From Galaxea fascicularis (taxonomy: Eukaryota; Cnidaria; Anthozoa; Scleractinia; Euphylliidae): 64,000 bases of DNA. Numbering within the stretch: the stretch's first letter is position 1; the number at the start of each line of letters is the position of its first letter. Where the stretch lies: NCBI GenBank assembly GCA_948470475.1, contig OX419338.1:12905747-12969746 (forward strand), given 5' to 3'. Shown here piece after piece: positions 24,483 through 38,265 of the stretch. The translations under genes and the position numbers were made by a program. Under the pieces are notes generated by a model that searched no databases, was not told the origin of the DNA, and saw only the letters and a program-made list of their open reading frames with translations.

Positions 24483-24522
<40 letters not shown>
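24252..24522 (+). mobile_element. tRNA-derived SINE with (ATT)n tail
   Basis: The tRNA-like head has GGCGCAGTGGTGAGAGCGC as A-box region and GGTTCGATTC (24299-24308) as B box. A body (TTGTTGGTTCTCTACTCTGC) and a (ATT)n tail at 24483-24522 follow. This is the usual anatomy of a Pol III-transcribed SINE, and the best preserved one in the window. Confidence 0.85.
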
Positions 24523-24524
<2 letters not shown>

Positions 24525-27500
24525 GATTAACCCACCTGTAGAAGGGAAGGATTTTTATCAAAATCCACTGAACAAAAGAGTTAAAACAGTTTCTTTCGGC
24601 TACCAGACTGCAGCCTTTGACGAATGATAAAAAGCACGAGAACAAGCATGGCCAGGTGGGAAAAAATAATGTAATAAACTTGAAAAGCGAAAGCGGTAAA
24701 AACCCTAAAATAATCTAGTTAATTACGAGTAGCTGTTTCATAGCCGATTGATTAGTGCTTTGGTGACGGCATATTCGGCGGTCACCTTCTTCAAATACAT
24801 TTGTGTTTTTAAATTCAATTAAGTGGTTTGTCAGTCCACGCGCGCATAGTTGGAAATGTTGGATCTTTATTTCTAAAGTACACTTCTTTTTCGAGCTTGA
24901 AGGCAGTTACCAGTTTCTCAGAAATACTTCCAAGAGTCTTTACATGGGATCTTCACTATAAACGACCTTACTTTAATATTAGATCATTAGTTTGTAACCA
25001 GAGGACCGTTATTGACACGTGGAACCGTTGAAAAATACTTCGGGTATAATCTGAGAAGGCCCCACTGTTTTGAGACGGAGGACAACGCCCTGCCAACCAC
25101 AATTTCCAGACATAATTGCCTGTGTTGAGAGAATTGCTCTGAGGAATGGCTTTACTGTACAGCAGTTCCGTTGTGCCCTGTTCAAGTCAAAAAGCCGATT
25201 AATTTTAATCCTGGATTAAATGTTTAGCGAGGGTTTTACTTTTCTTGTTTCAAAGCTAATTTCTTTTCAGTGCTAATTTCGACAATGTAATTTAACTCGA
25301 AGCCAAAACAGTAGTAGAGGCAGAAACGAAAGTTGTTGAACGTCCGGCTATCGATACTGCTAACTTTAAGAGAACATTTCCAATTATTAATGATTACCCC
25401 TGTCCGGCCATCATGATCATGGATCAGCGCTTGGGATTTTGAGTCGGTCTGTTTTCTGAGACTAAATTTTTGACAATTTTTTCCACTATTGTAGTGATAC
25501 TCCAAAGATGTGTTCCACTTGGCTGGCCGTGAGTATACCCTCCGGGGCTTATTTCACACCAACACGGTTTCATCAAATCGGTCTCCTGCCTTATTGCCAA
25601 ATATCAGCCAGCAAATTCTCTTCACGTTTTTCATACTGTTCTTTTGACGTTATCTGGGAGAAGTCAGGCATTATCGAGACGACTAGTAACGTTTTTTTTG
25701 TTCTTCATGAGCTTTTTTTCTCGTTCTCGCGACTGGTGTGGTGGACTGTGAAACAATGTAAGGAGAGATAAAACTTTGGACATTTGCAGGGCACACAGGC
25801 CGAGAATGAACGTTGTTTCAGTTTGGTGGTGATTAACTGAATGACACAAATGTAAACAGTTTGAGCGCCACATACCGAGCGAAACCCAAGTTGAGGCTAA
25901 TCTAAACCGCAACAAAACTGCAGATAGAAGTTATCAGTAAATGATTCAGCAGATTTTCGAACTTCAAATTGTGACAATAGTTCACAAAACTTTGACTGAA
26001 AAGAGCTATTTTTAGAAAAAAAATTCCTGTTTCTAGAAATAGGGTCAGGTCACGCTACAGGGACCACGCTACTTATTAGGCTTTTATTGGTTCCCGCCCC
26101 TTAAGACGATAAGCCGAACGCTTGTACAATATTTCACATGGCATAAATACTTGAGGTTCATTAAGGACCTATGTGACCTGGTTATTGAAGCAATCGCGCT
26201 GTCAGTAGCTGGTTACATAGCCTGTGTACAGCCGCCCTTTCCCCTCTAAAAAATCGGGGCTTCCCCGATTTTTTAGAGGGGAAAGGGCGGCTGTACACAG
26301 GCTACTGGTTACACTGTTCTTTAGAAAACTCAATTCAAGTGCACTTTGCGCTAAAATAGGAACTATGTCCTCAAACACGAAAACGGACTTATTTCGTTAT
26401 CTGTCACCTTTTTATCCGCAGTCAAGCCGCAAGACAAAAAAGTTCTTTTCTAAACCTATCAATCGTGAGACATGTGGTAAAGCATTCACATGACTAAAAT
26501 TACTGTGCCTTAGAGCGTAAGCATTGAAAAGTTATTTTTCTCTACCAATTGTCTTTTATTTTTATCAATTATTTATTTGAACTTTGGATAATTGAAAGAC
26601 TAAATAAACGCCAATTCGATCGTTACTTTTTGCAGTACTTCGGCAACTGTAAATAACTATTCTGACTGTCCTTCAAAGTTATTGTTCACCTCAAATACCA
26701 TTTCGGACTGAATAATAAAAAGCACGCACGACAGCTGTCGCGACCTTCTAAAACTTTATAACCTTCCTACACAGAAACATTCTAACATTATGATAAATTG
26801 CTTTCAGGAAACTGTTAAAACCTAATTAACAAAACAACAGAAGGAAAAAGCTTTAATTTAAAGCAGATTACGCTATCAGCAGTCGCCGGTTTCGTTATAA
26901 AACAGTTTTAGGCTCGACAATTAAAACAATCAGTGAAGATGTTATGAGGTCATCAGTCATTTCATGACGTAGGTATGAGCAGATTATTCAACCCATGATT
27001 AAGTTGTTGATTTCACCATTCGTCAGATCAGCCAAGGGTAAAGACATTGGGTGGTGTTCACGTCCATGAAATAATTGGTTTAGCGCATGGGAGGAACAAT
27101 ATTCGCTAGTGCTTTGCACTGAGCTAGTTAGTTGAAAGTGAAGCAATTGGCGTTGCCATATTATTGCTTTTGTCGTCGTGGCATAGTTAAGTTTTGCACA
27201 CTGAGCAGCAAGGTAAGTTTTCTCGCTATAACAAATATATATTAACTCGGCAGCAGGAATCACGTTATCCCTAGTGGAGGGCACTGGAAACTGAACGAAT
27301 AAAAACAGGTGAATGTTGTTACAGGCTAAGCAAGGGTAGCTCTTACTGACCATAAATTAAAGCTTCACGCGCTCTGAGCAGTAATTTCCAGTGGCACTCT
27401 ACAGAGTCTGTGTACGTTGAACTTGTAGGGCATAAAAAGATACAGTGAGAACATTACAAACTATTCGTGAAACTCTGGTGCTGGTGTTCATTTGTGCTCT

Positions 27501-30500
27501 ATAAGGCAGCTGTAACGCCTGAGTTCGGAAGGAATCACAAACCGTTCAACCGTTCGAGTGAAAGCTGTCCCGAAGCGCCTTCATGCTGTGCGACCTGTAG
27601 CCCAAATAAGGATGTTTTTCTTTATTCCGAGACTATGACGACTCCAACTGTGAGGCAATACCGATCAAACGAATTTTTTTAATGATGCCGGAAAAACAAA
27701 CAAATGAAAGTTCCCGTCTGCGAGGTAGCTAAATTGTTAGGTGTTGTTTGATTTGTAATTTTGCGTGGAAATTTAGCAAATTGTTGCGGCAAACTTTGGT
27801 CCTCAGCGGGAGGCAAGAGCAGTCAAAGGGATCCCACTCGCGTTATTCGCTGAAATCATCCCTGGCGAATCGAGTACTAAGTGGTTGTTAGATATCATAG
27901 CCTTAAACGATCGGTAAAAGTGGGCTAGTTAAAGCCCCCTTGTGTCTGCTGTAGCTTGAAAACTACTGACCCCTTTTCGCGGACTTTGCCCATATACTTG
28001 TTCAGTGGAGGCGGGTCATATTTTTGTTGAGTGGCTCTCACTTAAATTGTCCCCGACGGCATGACGCTATTGATAAATTTAGCATATGAATAACTGGTTT
28101 AAAAACAACGAATGTTACGCTCTTCCCTTTTCGAACATACAAGAGCGCCCACGTTCAGAGCTCAAAAATTAAAATAGCCCTGAAAGTTCATGGGGCGAAC
28201 AGCAGAACCATAAAAAGAAGTAAAAAGCAATCTCTTGAAGTGCTCCTCGATTCCTTCTACATGAATTGTCGCACTTTGAACACTCATAATCACTACATCA
28301 TGATAGCTACGGCAAGTTGAGGTTTTGACGCACTGAAGGCCGCGGGAAGGTAGTGTGGGAATTTGACAACACCGACAGTTACGCGGTTTCTACACAAATT
28401 ACGGACATATTTTGAAAGTGTTTCAACAACACTTTTAATGATGATTCTGTTGGTTCACCGCTGGAATCAACGGTGGAACTAGATACTTCTGAAGTTTAAG
28501 AGGCCATGCTCTTCGGGTATTCATTGAGCTATCGACTTACACTCTCGCACACCCGAGAGAAACAGTCGTGGCAAAACCACGAAGAAGCAGAAAATAGATA
28601 TCGCGAAATTCTCGGACTCTAAAGTCTAACTTCCACTAAACATAAGAAAAACTAAAGCACTGTTTTGCCGAAAACTGGGAATCCGGGCGCTTCCATGAGT
28701 GCCACTCAGAGGCATTAAAACTGAGGAAATCATATACCAAAGTTAAGGCTATCGACTAGCCATGTGCCTGAGTAGTAACTCAAAAAAAACCGTTTCTTTG
28801 AATGGCTAAGGCATTCAACAAATCGTTTGGAAACGAGGTCAAGCAATACAAATGTACCGGCGTTACCATTCAACAGTAATATAGGAGAGTACCTGCACTC
28901 AAAAAAAGTTTGACAATTATACGTCCTTAATGGATTCTTTTTAGTTTACGTAAGATATCATACATTAGCGGAATCAAGAGTGACAGCTTTAACCAGACAA
29001 GTAACAAACTCTGATGTAACGAGGGCAGTTGACGACGGTGTTTTGCTATGGATTGATCTAATGACAAAAACTCATGTTTACATTTCTAATGGTGTGCGAA
29101 TCACTCTTTCGCCACGGGTCACTAATCACACTTGATGTTGTCTGATTGTTACTCAAAATTCCTAGACTAAACAGACAAGATCATGCGCTTTCTATTATGT
29201 AAATATATACTAATCACAGTGTTTCTATTCAACTCCTAAGTGCCGTAAAAGGGCTGAATTTCGAACAATTCTTTTCTTGAGCCGTGTCTTTCAGCTGATC
29301 TTAGCGACGTACAGTCCATATGAATTTTTCACAAACTCGAGCAACCCCCTGAACAAGCAAAATTTTGTTCCTGTCTTCAAATGCCATTGAATAGGTATTT
29401 TTGTTTTTCTCGCGCGCCCTTAAGAAATGACGTCAAACACCAACAACGTTACGCCCTGAGAACACACGCTGCCAACATTAAACTGTCGGACCGTTAAGCG
29501 ACGACACCAGCTGGCTAAAAGATAATTCAGATTTTCTGCTTCAAAATTTGAAGCCGGCAGTTAAACCTGGTTCCTCTTTGGAAACACTTTGACACAGCCA
29601 TAAAAGTGTAAAATATGTAAAGCCATTTCGTTTCGAATTGGTCGCCTACGCTGACATACATTTATCATGTGACTTGTATTACATGTACACTCCCTGCCCT
29701 TGCCACGACAATAAGACAACTTCCTGACAACTGCTTTATATGGGCCTTTTGCGTACAAGAACAACTAGTAAAGGGTTTAACAAGGTTTGCAAGGTGTAAT
29801 CAGCGTTTCACTGAAACGCTCTACTCATCACTTTCGCGCGACTTTAGCCCATCAGTTCGTAACCTTGGATCAAACGATCAAAGTCTACAGAAAATAGTCT
29901 TTCCGTTCAGGTAACAACAATATAACTTTAAAGCAGTATCGTTCCACTGCTTTCTTTTTACCCGTTAAGGAAATCATTTCTTTGCGGTCATTTTATCTTG
30001 CGTAAGAACCGCGCAAGCCAATACGGAAGGATGGTACAATGAACGAGTGTTTCGCGCGGGAAAACCTGTGAATTGTATCACAGGTTAGGGTGATTGCTGA
30101 AACCTCCCTGGAGGGGTGTTTGGACATTACGGGCATGTGACCAGGAGCCGCTCTAACAAAACACGGTGACTTTACGTATAAACTTGTTAACACCTGACTC
30201 ACTTCGCGTGACTATTATCAAACATGTAAATTTCTTTTCGACTCCATGTGTGGCAGCCATTGGTATGCCGCTAAGTACTTTCTGTTTGTGTTGGTATTTT
30301 CGCGTTCAAAGTAAAGTTAAAATCAGAATAAGATACGTTTTCTTAAGCTGCAGTTTGATCCACACTTATCGACGCAGTGAAGTTTCTCAGGGGCAGATTA
30401 TCGATCGGCAACTGTCGAAGATGATTCGATTCTCCTTGCGCTTCACCGGAAGCTAGTATCACCGCAAGACCTCGTTCATTTCCGGAATTTGTCCATCACA

Positions 30501-31757
30501 CTTGAGAAAATGCGGAAAGACATGTTAAAAAGATGTCGATGTGATTCCAAGAGAATTCAAACTTCCCATTGCTCTGAGAAATTTCACCAGCTAGGAAATT
30601 TCATTCCAGTTTAAAGAATGAAGGGGGTGACACTTCCTTTGACATCTTTAGGGCTTCATTTCCAGAAAAAAACGGTAAACCACAACATCTCTGGAATATT
30701 AAAATTTTACATGTTATTCATTATATTGGAATGTAGTGGTAGGCTGAATTAAAATAGACGCTTTTTTCGCAATCATGACACACATTCGCGGTTTTGTTCT
30801 GCGTTTCTCTTGTGAGTTTCAACATCCGAAGGGAAACTGATGACGTGAAATCTGGAACAAACAAAACAAAGACAGCGGCAGCGCAGACACCATTATATGA
30901 GAATCTATTTCCTTGAAATAAACTTTAAAATATTTGAAATTAAACGGCAAGTGTACATGTGTGTTTAATTATTGGGAGATATTGATAGTTATTGACCTCA
31001 GAAAGACCTCATAAGTTACCATGGCAGCGGGGAACCAATCACAAAGCGGATAAGCGAGGAACGATCGCTATGTGCCAATTAACTTAATTTCATGTCTAAG
31101 GGTTGGACTATGTCAGATTTTTAATTCTTTCGCATGGCAAACAATAAATTATGTCAAGGTAATCTGTCTGTCTTGTACCACGGCTTCTCAACATCTCCAT
31201 TTTCGCAGGTTTTGAGGAATCACACAACGCTGGCTCCTGCCTTGAAGAGAAGACTTACAAAGATTCTCTACATTCTGTAATCGGGGATCGGAAGTGTATT
31301 TTGGGTCGTAATAACTTTTGAGTGAGGTGATACTTGGGCCTCTGTGTGGAATGTCAAATATCCTATTGCGTGAGAAAAGGCTCTCGGCATTAACAGGCTA
31401 GTTTCAACGGGACTCCGGGTTTCTTCGCTCGATATTTTCTACCAGTTGATCTTCTCGCAGACAAGAGAGCGTCTGGTGCTCCGAATCATCAATATTCCCG
31501 TTGTGAAACTAGACGTCAACATCTTCACAACGTGAAACTGTAATCTTACTTATTCAACAATGGAATTTGAGAATCTCTGAGCTGGCAAGTTATCGGAGCA
31601 GATAATTTCATCGCTGAAGGGCTCGAGTTCTTGGACTTATTTTAGGATCTGTCGCGATAAGGCCATTTGAAGGGTGCTTCATTGTCGGGAACTTCGACCC
31701 AAACGCTTCGCAAATCCGCCAACACAAAGAAAATACTGAAATTTCGACATCGACATA
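24523..31757. other. Gene-poor stretch upstream of LATS
   Basis: Apart from the MITE at 26.2 kb I find no gene or element. The last few hundred bases should hold the LATS promoter and 5' UTR. A CCAAT box (AACCAATCA, about 31033) and an imperfect X-box-like GTTACCATGGCAGC lie about 0.7 kb before the start codon, but no TATA or defined start is visible. Confidence 0.5.
26218..26304. mobile_element. Perfect palindromic MITE, 9-bp TSD
   Basis: TAGCCTGTGTACAGCCGCCC runs into a near-perfect mirror, giving an 87-bp element that is almost all stem. CTGGTTACA flanks it on both sides (26209-26217 and 26305-26313). A 9-bp duplication suggests a Mutator-like transposase. Confidence 0.9.
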
Positions 31758-32156
31758 ATGGCGGAAGGAGAGCAGCCGAAACCAAAGATCTTTGTTGGCA
31801 ATCACCAGCAAATGCTGCGGGATATAAAGCAGAGTTTGAAGCATTTGACTAGACAACCCGAGGGAAGGAATCCACAACAAACGGCCGCTTCGAGTTCTAC
31901 GGGTCCTAGAAAAAACGCGACCGTTGTTGAATCAACGGCCCAGGGGAGCGGAGCTGTGAACAAGACGATGGTTCATAACCCAAATCGGCGATTTAGCGGG
32001 CATGCTAAAATTCTAGCTGAGATAAAGAGCAGTCTAAAGCCTTTTGAGACGCCGGAGTCAGGTTATTCTTCGTGTTCCGAGGGACCTAGTTGTACTTCAC
32101 CGGAATCCATCAACAAACAAGTTTTGGATCAGCTGAGGGCGATCGGTTTAGACGAG
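31758..32156 (+). CDS. LATS: LATS coding exon 1
   Basis: It starts at an ATG in the context CGACATAATGG and ends GACGAG/GTATGT. The 133 residues hold both N-terminal conserved helices and the first half of the UBA domain ([16 protein letters not shown]). Reading past the donor soon meets a stop, so splicing here is required. Confidence 0.92.
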
Positions 32157-35100
32157 GTATGTTTGCAACGCAAAAGTTATGTTCATCCACTTTGTAAAAG
32201 GGACGCTTTAAATGCTTGTTGTCACTGACCCTATAATTATTGTATTGTCGAGGTCTCATTTCGGCTGACGCGTCAAATGTAGTAATTCTTTTGTACAATT
32301 CCACTTTCGTGGCATATATGTTCAGTCCCCACACCATCCTTTTACTGTAAGCTACTGTAAAGCGACGGAGCGAGCGAAAATTCTCGCCATATCTTTTGAA
32401 TTAACGTCTTCCCTCAAATTTCATTGTTTCTTACTGCATCGCTGTACTGCCACCGATCGCTCAAAACGCAACAGATGTAATTTTGGACACGGCAAGCTTA
32501 TAGTTTAAGTTTGAGTGGTAGCTAAATCAAGCTCTCATTCGCTGTTATGTCAGGGCAAAACAAAGGACACGATTTTCCTCTCGAATGAAGTTGTTGTTAT
32601 TGATTGCTTTGCCGGTGGTTTTTCGAGTTACGCGTCACCATTTGCTATCGTCTTCAACTGAAAAATAATTTTTACTCTGTTAAATGGCCTTGTTTTGCAC
32701 CGAGTGAGAACCAAAGCCTGTCTGCCCGGAAGCTGAGGTCAGAGTGGTAGCTTTAACAGATTCTTTCCGATTTATGGCTTTTATTGTTGCAGTGCGTATG
32801 AAATGCGGTCGTGGATTTTCAGTCACGGACCAATTCAACGAGAAGTCGATACGAGAGCTCGTCACGCGCTCGAAATCGACTTGATTTCAGAAAATCAAGG
32901 CAGTCAGTAGTTTGATAGCTTCTTGACAGCAAACATCCCTTGCCTTGAGTTATCTTTACCGGAGACTGATAACTGTTTCTACTTTAAATAGTTGCCAATA
33001 ATCCGTGATTAAATATCAAGTTACGGGACTTACATACTTCGAATCCCAAACAGTCATCATTAACCCTCGTGAATGTTGGCTTGTTGATTGAAACCCTTTC
33101 TGTCAATCGAACATTTGTTTTTCATTTTAGCCTCTCAGACTTAATTAAATTTGGATAATTCTTCCTTGATTTAAAATACCAGTTGAAATGTAGCAACTTG
33201 AGAAGAGAACATGTTATATTTATATCCTCATTACAATTATGTCCTTTCTGTTCTAAGGAGTCAGCGACAGAAGCATTGCGATTTACACCAGGCCGGACCG
33301 TGGAGGAAAAAATTGATGCAATTCAAATGATGACAGCAGGCAATGGCTATAACAGGGTAAATTTTGGTTCAACTGCATCAAGTGGCAACCGCACACAGTT
33401 GCCACCTCCTTACAATGCAGCAGTCCATCGCATGCCTTGGAAAGGCTCACAGGAATCGCTGAACAGTACTAAAAGAGCTGAATCTCCTATGATGGCACTG
33501 GAACCTTCAGCACAAATGGGACATCCCCAGGTTAAAAGGACAGTGAGTCCAGCAGGAGCACAGGCCTCTGCTGGCATACCTTCCACAGAGCCAATGAAGG
33601 CAGAGTGGTGCATCCAGAGATCAGGTACAAGTAATTTGGTAGTTGGCCCACAGCCTTGGCAGGGATCTCGCATGCTGGCACCTAATCAGCAAAGATTTGG
33701 GGAACGCAGTGCTCCAAAGGTACAGTCTGCATGGCATCCTGGAGTTTCTTCTGTAAACACTCCTGGAGTTAATCAACAGCCTCCACAATTTCATGTTACA
33801 GCACAACTTAATTTGTCTGGAAACACTTCTGCTGTGGATGGCTGTCAGGGAGGCAGAACTGCTGTGGCTGGGAATAGTGCAAATCCTATGTCCTTCAATA
33901 TACTTGTAAATTTTCCAGTAAGTTCATCTGGAAATATTCAAACACCTTCACAAGGACAGTACTTCCAAGCTGTGCAAGGTGTTCATGCTGATGTGGTCTG
34001 TCATTCCACCTCCCCTGTACCACCAGTCACACAAGCTCCTGTGCCACATTTCATTCAGTCGTTTGATCCAACACGTCATCCACCACCCGCATATGCTCCA
34101 GTGGCAAAAAGACCTGTAGGGTACTCGGATGTCAGTATGTCAGAAACCAACTGGCAGAATTATGTGCCACATTCATCATCACGGTCACCAGTTCCGCCTC
34201 CAGAGCAGTGGAGACATTCCTGGAACACAGAAACATCGTCAAACTCTGGATCCATCAGTGATGAAATGCCTTGGTCCAGTTCGTATAATGATAGTGGACC
34301 TCCATCTCCATTGTCTGATTCATCTTTCACTATTGATGGTCCTACAAAAGTCACAAATTCAACTGGGACAGTTGTGTATCGTCTTGACTCACCCAATCCA
34401 CACAAACGACCACCAATTCCAAACATGGGAGCTCAGGACAGTGCAGTACCTTCGACAGAGGATGATGACCAAATGTCAGAATTATCTGATGTGGACACAC
34501 TGTCTTCATCAGGACACAGGTACAGAGAGAAGTCGTCAAAACTAAAGAAATTGTCTCCTGCAGCAACAAAATTCTATTTGGAGCAACACTTTGAGAACTT
34601 AATGAAGTCTAGAGAGGAGAGACAGAAAAGGGCAGTACAGTTGGAGGACGAGATGCAAATGGTTGGACTATCCCAGGATGCACGGAATCAAATGAGACAA
34701 ACTCTGTGGCAGAAAGAAACAAACTATAATCGCTTGAAGAGAACAAAGATGGAAATCACAATGTTTGACAAAATTAGTAAAATTGGAACTGGTGCATTTG
34801 GGGAGGTGTGGCTTGTGCGAAAAATAGACACAAATATGTTGTATGCCATGAAAATTCTCCGCAAGTCTGAGGTTCTGAAACGCAATCAAGTAGCTCATGT
34901 AAAAGCTGAAAGGGACATTTTGGCTGAGGCTGACAACGAGTGGGTTGTAAAGCTGTATTATTCATTCCAAGACGATAAATTTCTGTACTTTGTCATGGAT
35001 TACATTCCAGGTGGAGACTTAATGAGTCTGTTGATTAAATTTGGCATATTTCCTGAGGATCTGGCCAGGTTTTACATAGCTGAACTTGTTCTTGCAATTG

Positions 35101-36813
35101 AGTCTGTGCACAGAATGGGATTTGTGCATCGTGACATTAAACCTGACAATGTGTTGATTGATAGAGATGGCCACATCAAACTGACTGACTTTGGACTTTG
35201 CACTGGTTTTCGCTGGACTCATGACACCAAATATTATCAGAAAGGTGACCATGAAAGGCAACCAAGCATGGAGTATGGTGTACTCCCGTGGGATGGGATG
35301 GAGTATTCACACAATTACAATGAACATCTGATGCAGAAGTCATTGTTAGAAATGAAGCCTCTGGAGAAACGACATTTCCGCCACCACATGAGAAGTGTTG
35401 CACGTTCTTTAGTTGGAACTCCCAACTACATTGCACCAGAGGTACTTCAGAGGAGTGGTTATACCCACCTTTGTGATTGGTGGTCAGTAGGAGTGATCAT
35501 GTATGAGATGCTTGTTGGACAACCACCATTTATGGCCAATTCTCCTCAAGACACTCAGTTGAAGGTAGGGAAACCCCAACTGTCATAAGCAACTTCTGTA
35601 TTGCTACACAAAAGAAACCTTTAATACAACACTTGTCTTTCAACACATCCTACAACTACTAGGTCTTTCACATGGTCTTATAACGTGGTAAAATCCTACA
35701 TGTTGTGCACCACAGGCTGCAGCTTTAATTTACACAGCACCATTTGTATCGCAGGCTAGGTTTAAGCTTGTCTTAAATAACAGAGTCATATTGACTGAAT
35801 TGACCTTATAGTTACAATGCTTTTTATCCATTTTGGTTCCAAGTCAATTGGAATAGTTATAGCCATACAGATTAAAGCTGAATGGAAAACTGCAAAATAC
35901 GTTTGCTCTGCTTTTCTTTTCTTTTTTAAACCAAAAATAGCCATTACTGACCTTTCTACTTATTTACAAACACATGAATCTTATTGGAGTATACTAGACA
36001 GCAAATGTGTTTGTTGTGATTCCTTGTTTGTTCTGACCTTCTGGCATGCAAAGAAACACAGTGGAACTTCCATTCAAGGGAAACATAGAGAAGTCCCTTG
36101 AGTAGAGGTAAAAGATACAAAGATTACAAGAAAACCTTTATTTATTTTAAACCAAAGGAGGTGTCGGCCAAAGGGAGAGATTTCACTGAAGCTTTACTTT
36201 AGCATGTGGGTGAATTTCTTCCCTTTGCTGTATAATCAAAACTTGCTGATGTTCTGGGGCAGTTAGCAGTTCCTGAAAGATGATATTTGTTTACATTTCA
36301 AATGTAAGCTAATGTTTTTGTAACTTTTTCTCATAGGTAATCAATTGGGAAACAACTCTTCATATACCAAAGCAAGCCAAGCTCAGTTTAGAGGCCAGGG
36401 ATTTGATCTTGAGGCTGTGCACTAGCCAAGATCGCAGGCTTGGGGTGAATGGAGTGGATGAAATCAAGAACCATCCATTTTTTAAATCTGTTGAATGGGG
36501 TTATGGTGTTCGTCACATGCAAGCACCTTATCGTCCACAGATTTCCTCTCCTACTGACACATCAAACTTTGATGCCATGGATGAACCAGAAAGAATGAGT
36601 AGTGATGAGGAAGCTGGTCTTGCAGACAATGATGATGATGATGCAGCCGCTGAGGCAGCCCCTCACAGACGGGCTCGGCACCCTGAGCATGCATTCTATG
36701 AGTTCACATTCAGAAGGTTTTTCAATGATGGAGGAATAAACTATTCATCGTCAAGGCGATATTCATCTGATGACAGTTGCAGTGACACTACTAAAGAACC
36801 TGTTTATGTTTAA
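31758..36813 (+). CDS. LATS: LATS/Warts serine-threonine kinase (Hippo pathway)
   Basis: Three coding exons (31758-32156, 33258-35564, 36337-36813), all phase 0, encode 1,060 aa (human LATS1 is 1,130). In order: two N-terminal conserved helices (MLRDIKQSL at 19, [12 protein letters not shown] at 85), a UBA domain (about 117-163), two WW-binding motifs (PPPY 182-185, PPAY 409-412), a Ser/Pro-rich linker, the MOB1-binding region (about 565-640), and the kinase domain with glycine loop GTGAFGEV (643-650), Lys665, HRD 757-759, DFG 777-779, activation-loop RSLVGTPNY (Ser850, equivalent to human Ser909) and APE 859-861. The hydrophobic motif [11 protein letters not shown] has Thr1026, equivalent to human Thr1079. 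The protein ends in VYV, as in vertebrate LATS. LATS, activated by MST/Hippo with MOB1, phosphorylates YAP/Yorkie. All key residues are present, so this looks like a functional single LATS gene. Confidence 0.97.
32157..33257 (+). other. LATS intron 1
   Basis: A 1.1-kb intron, GTATGT...TTCTAAG, which cuts the UBA domain between two codons. No repeat or regulatory element is recognised inside. Confidence 0.85.
33258..35564 (+). CDS. LATS: LATS coding exon 2 (linker and most of kinase)
   Basis: The acceptor GTTCTAAG precedes GAGTCAGCG, which completes the UBA domain ([20 protein letters not shown]). The donor is TTGAAG/GTAGGG after DTQLK. This 769-codon exon holds both PPxY motifs, the MOB1-binding region and the kinase through subdomain IX, including the inserted segment between DFG and the activation-loop Ser that is a LATS/NDR hallmark. 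Confidence 0.95.
35565..36336 (+). other. LATS intron 2
   Basis: A 772-bp GT-AG intron with nothing else recognised. Confidence 0.85.
36337..36813 (+). CDS. LATS: LATS coding exon 3 (kinase end, AGC tail)
   Basis: The acceptor CTCATAG precedes GTAATCAATTGG (VINW, as in human LATS1 at the same junction). It encodes the end of the kinase, the extended AGC tail with the phosphorylatable hydrophobic motif, an acidic D/E-rich insert (about residues 987-1008) and the final EPVYV. Confidence 0.95.
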   Translation, partial: VINWETTLHIPKQAKLSLEARDLILRLCTSQDRRLGVNGVDEIKNHPFFKSVEWGYGVRHMQAPYRPQISSPTDTSNFDAMDEPERMSSDEEAGLADNDDDDAAAEAAPHRRARHPEHAFYEFTFRRFFNDGGINYSSSRRYSSDDSCSDTTKEPVYV

Positions 36814-37660
36814 GTGATAGAACCATTCTGTTGTTGTAGCTGTTATTGGTGTTGTAGGGTTTAAGTCTACACTTAACAGGTGTTCAGAAGGTATATCTTG
36901 CATGCCCCTGGCCTTACTCACCAACATTAACCTGTTTTAGTTACAGCTTAGGTAAATAATGTTGCATAATTTATGATTGATATTTATCCTGCAAAATATG
37001 TACTTCTGTTTTCCTGTTTTTAAAACAAAATTAAATGACCATTCTATCTATGTCAGTCTGAAATTTTTTTTTTTTTTCTTGTGGCTTGAGGAAATGGCTA
37101 TTTTGATTCCTTTCTGGTTATCTTATGGCCAGGGGTTTTTTTAAGCTGTTTAGATTCAATAATGATTTTTCTCATTTACCACAGTTATCTGGATCATCTC
37201 TATTCCAAGTAACAGTTGTCAAGGAGAGCTTGTTTTAGTTCATTGGATCATGAGCAATATTACAAAACTTTCTATATTTGCTAAATTTACCAAGTGAACA
37301 TAATGAAGTATTATAATATTCATATCAGATAGAATGTGTTATCTCATATTGTGCCATTCTGGGCTCAAAGATTAAACTAATGCTCCTAATTAGAACACTT
37401 TTAAGAGATATTTTAGTCTTTGCTACCCTTTACTGTTTTCATTACCCTGAATGGGTCAGTTATATTACATATTTGAATTATTGTTTCTCGAGGAGATATA
37501 TAAAGTTATTGGCACAAGTTTTAAAGAGGACTTGGTTAGAAGACCATGGAGTTTGCATAATTTATAACACTTGTCAAAGTTTCAAAGAAAATTAGTTTCC
37601 TATAACCAAAATAGCAAAACAGAAAATATGGGAAATAAAGTGTTGAGAAATAGAAATTGA
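36814..37660 (+). other. LATS: LATS 3' UTR (inferred)
   Basis: AT-rich sequence after the stop. The first AATAAA is at 37634-37639, 820 bp downstream, and would end the transcript near 37.66 kb. An ATTAAA-like AAATTAAATG near 37027 is an earlier alternative. Confidence 0.55.
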
Positions 37661-38265
37661 TGCTTGGTTTTGTTCTTTTAATTTACTTTTTATGGGGAAA
37701 GGGGGCGGGGAGCATATATCCTAATGCAAAAGGAAGGGGTATGATTTGAAACATATTTACCCACTGTTTACCATAATAATAGAGGGCAAAAAACAGGTGA
37801 AGAGGAACTATGTCAGGTCTTTAATTTTTAACGCATTTTCCATGATATGAAGTAACAGAAAGCATTCACACAGGCGCTAATCCTACAAAAGGTCATAACT
37901 GAGAAGGGGGGAGCCCAAAAGCTAAACTGGAGTTGTAAGGGAGTGGGGTGGCCCATAACCTGCGAGACATAAAGGGATAATAGGGAGAGGGCATGATCTC
38001 AGGCTAGGTGGCCCACGTCAGAAAAAGCCCTTTATGTGAGGGTTATGACTATTGCAATTTTCTTTGAGGTGACAAAATGCCCCAGAAATACTATCGTGTT
38101 TAAAAGCTGCATAAGATGGTTTATGATATAACGATTTGTATCTGTGGATGAAGCTTGTTGAGCTGAAGTGTAGACACAATGAGCTTCAGAAGAGTTCTTT
38201 CAATTCCCGTTGTGATGACTGAATGGTAATAAGCTAAGCTTAAAGAGCTTACCGACAAAACTTAC

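Noticed and set aside
33410..35436. Minus-strand frames across LATS exon 2
   Set aside because: They are shadows of the LATS coding strand.
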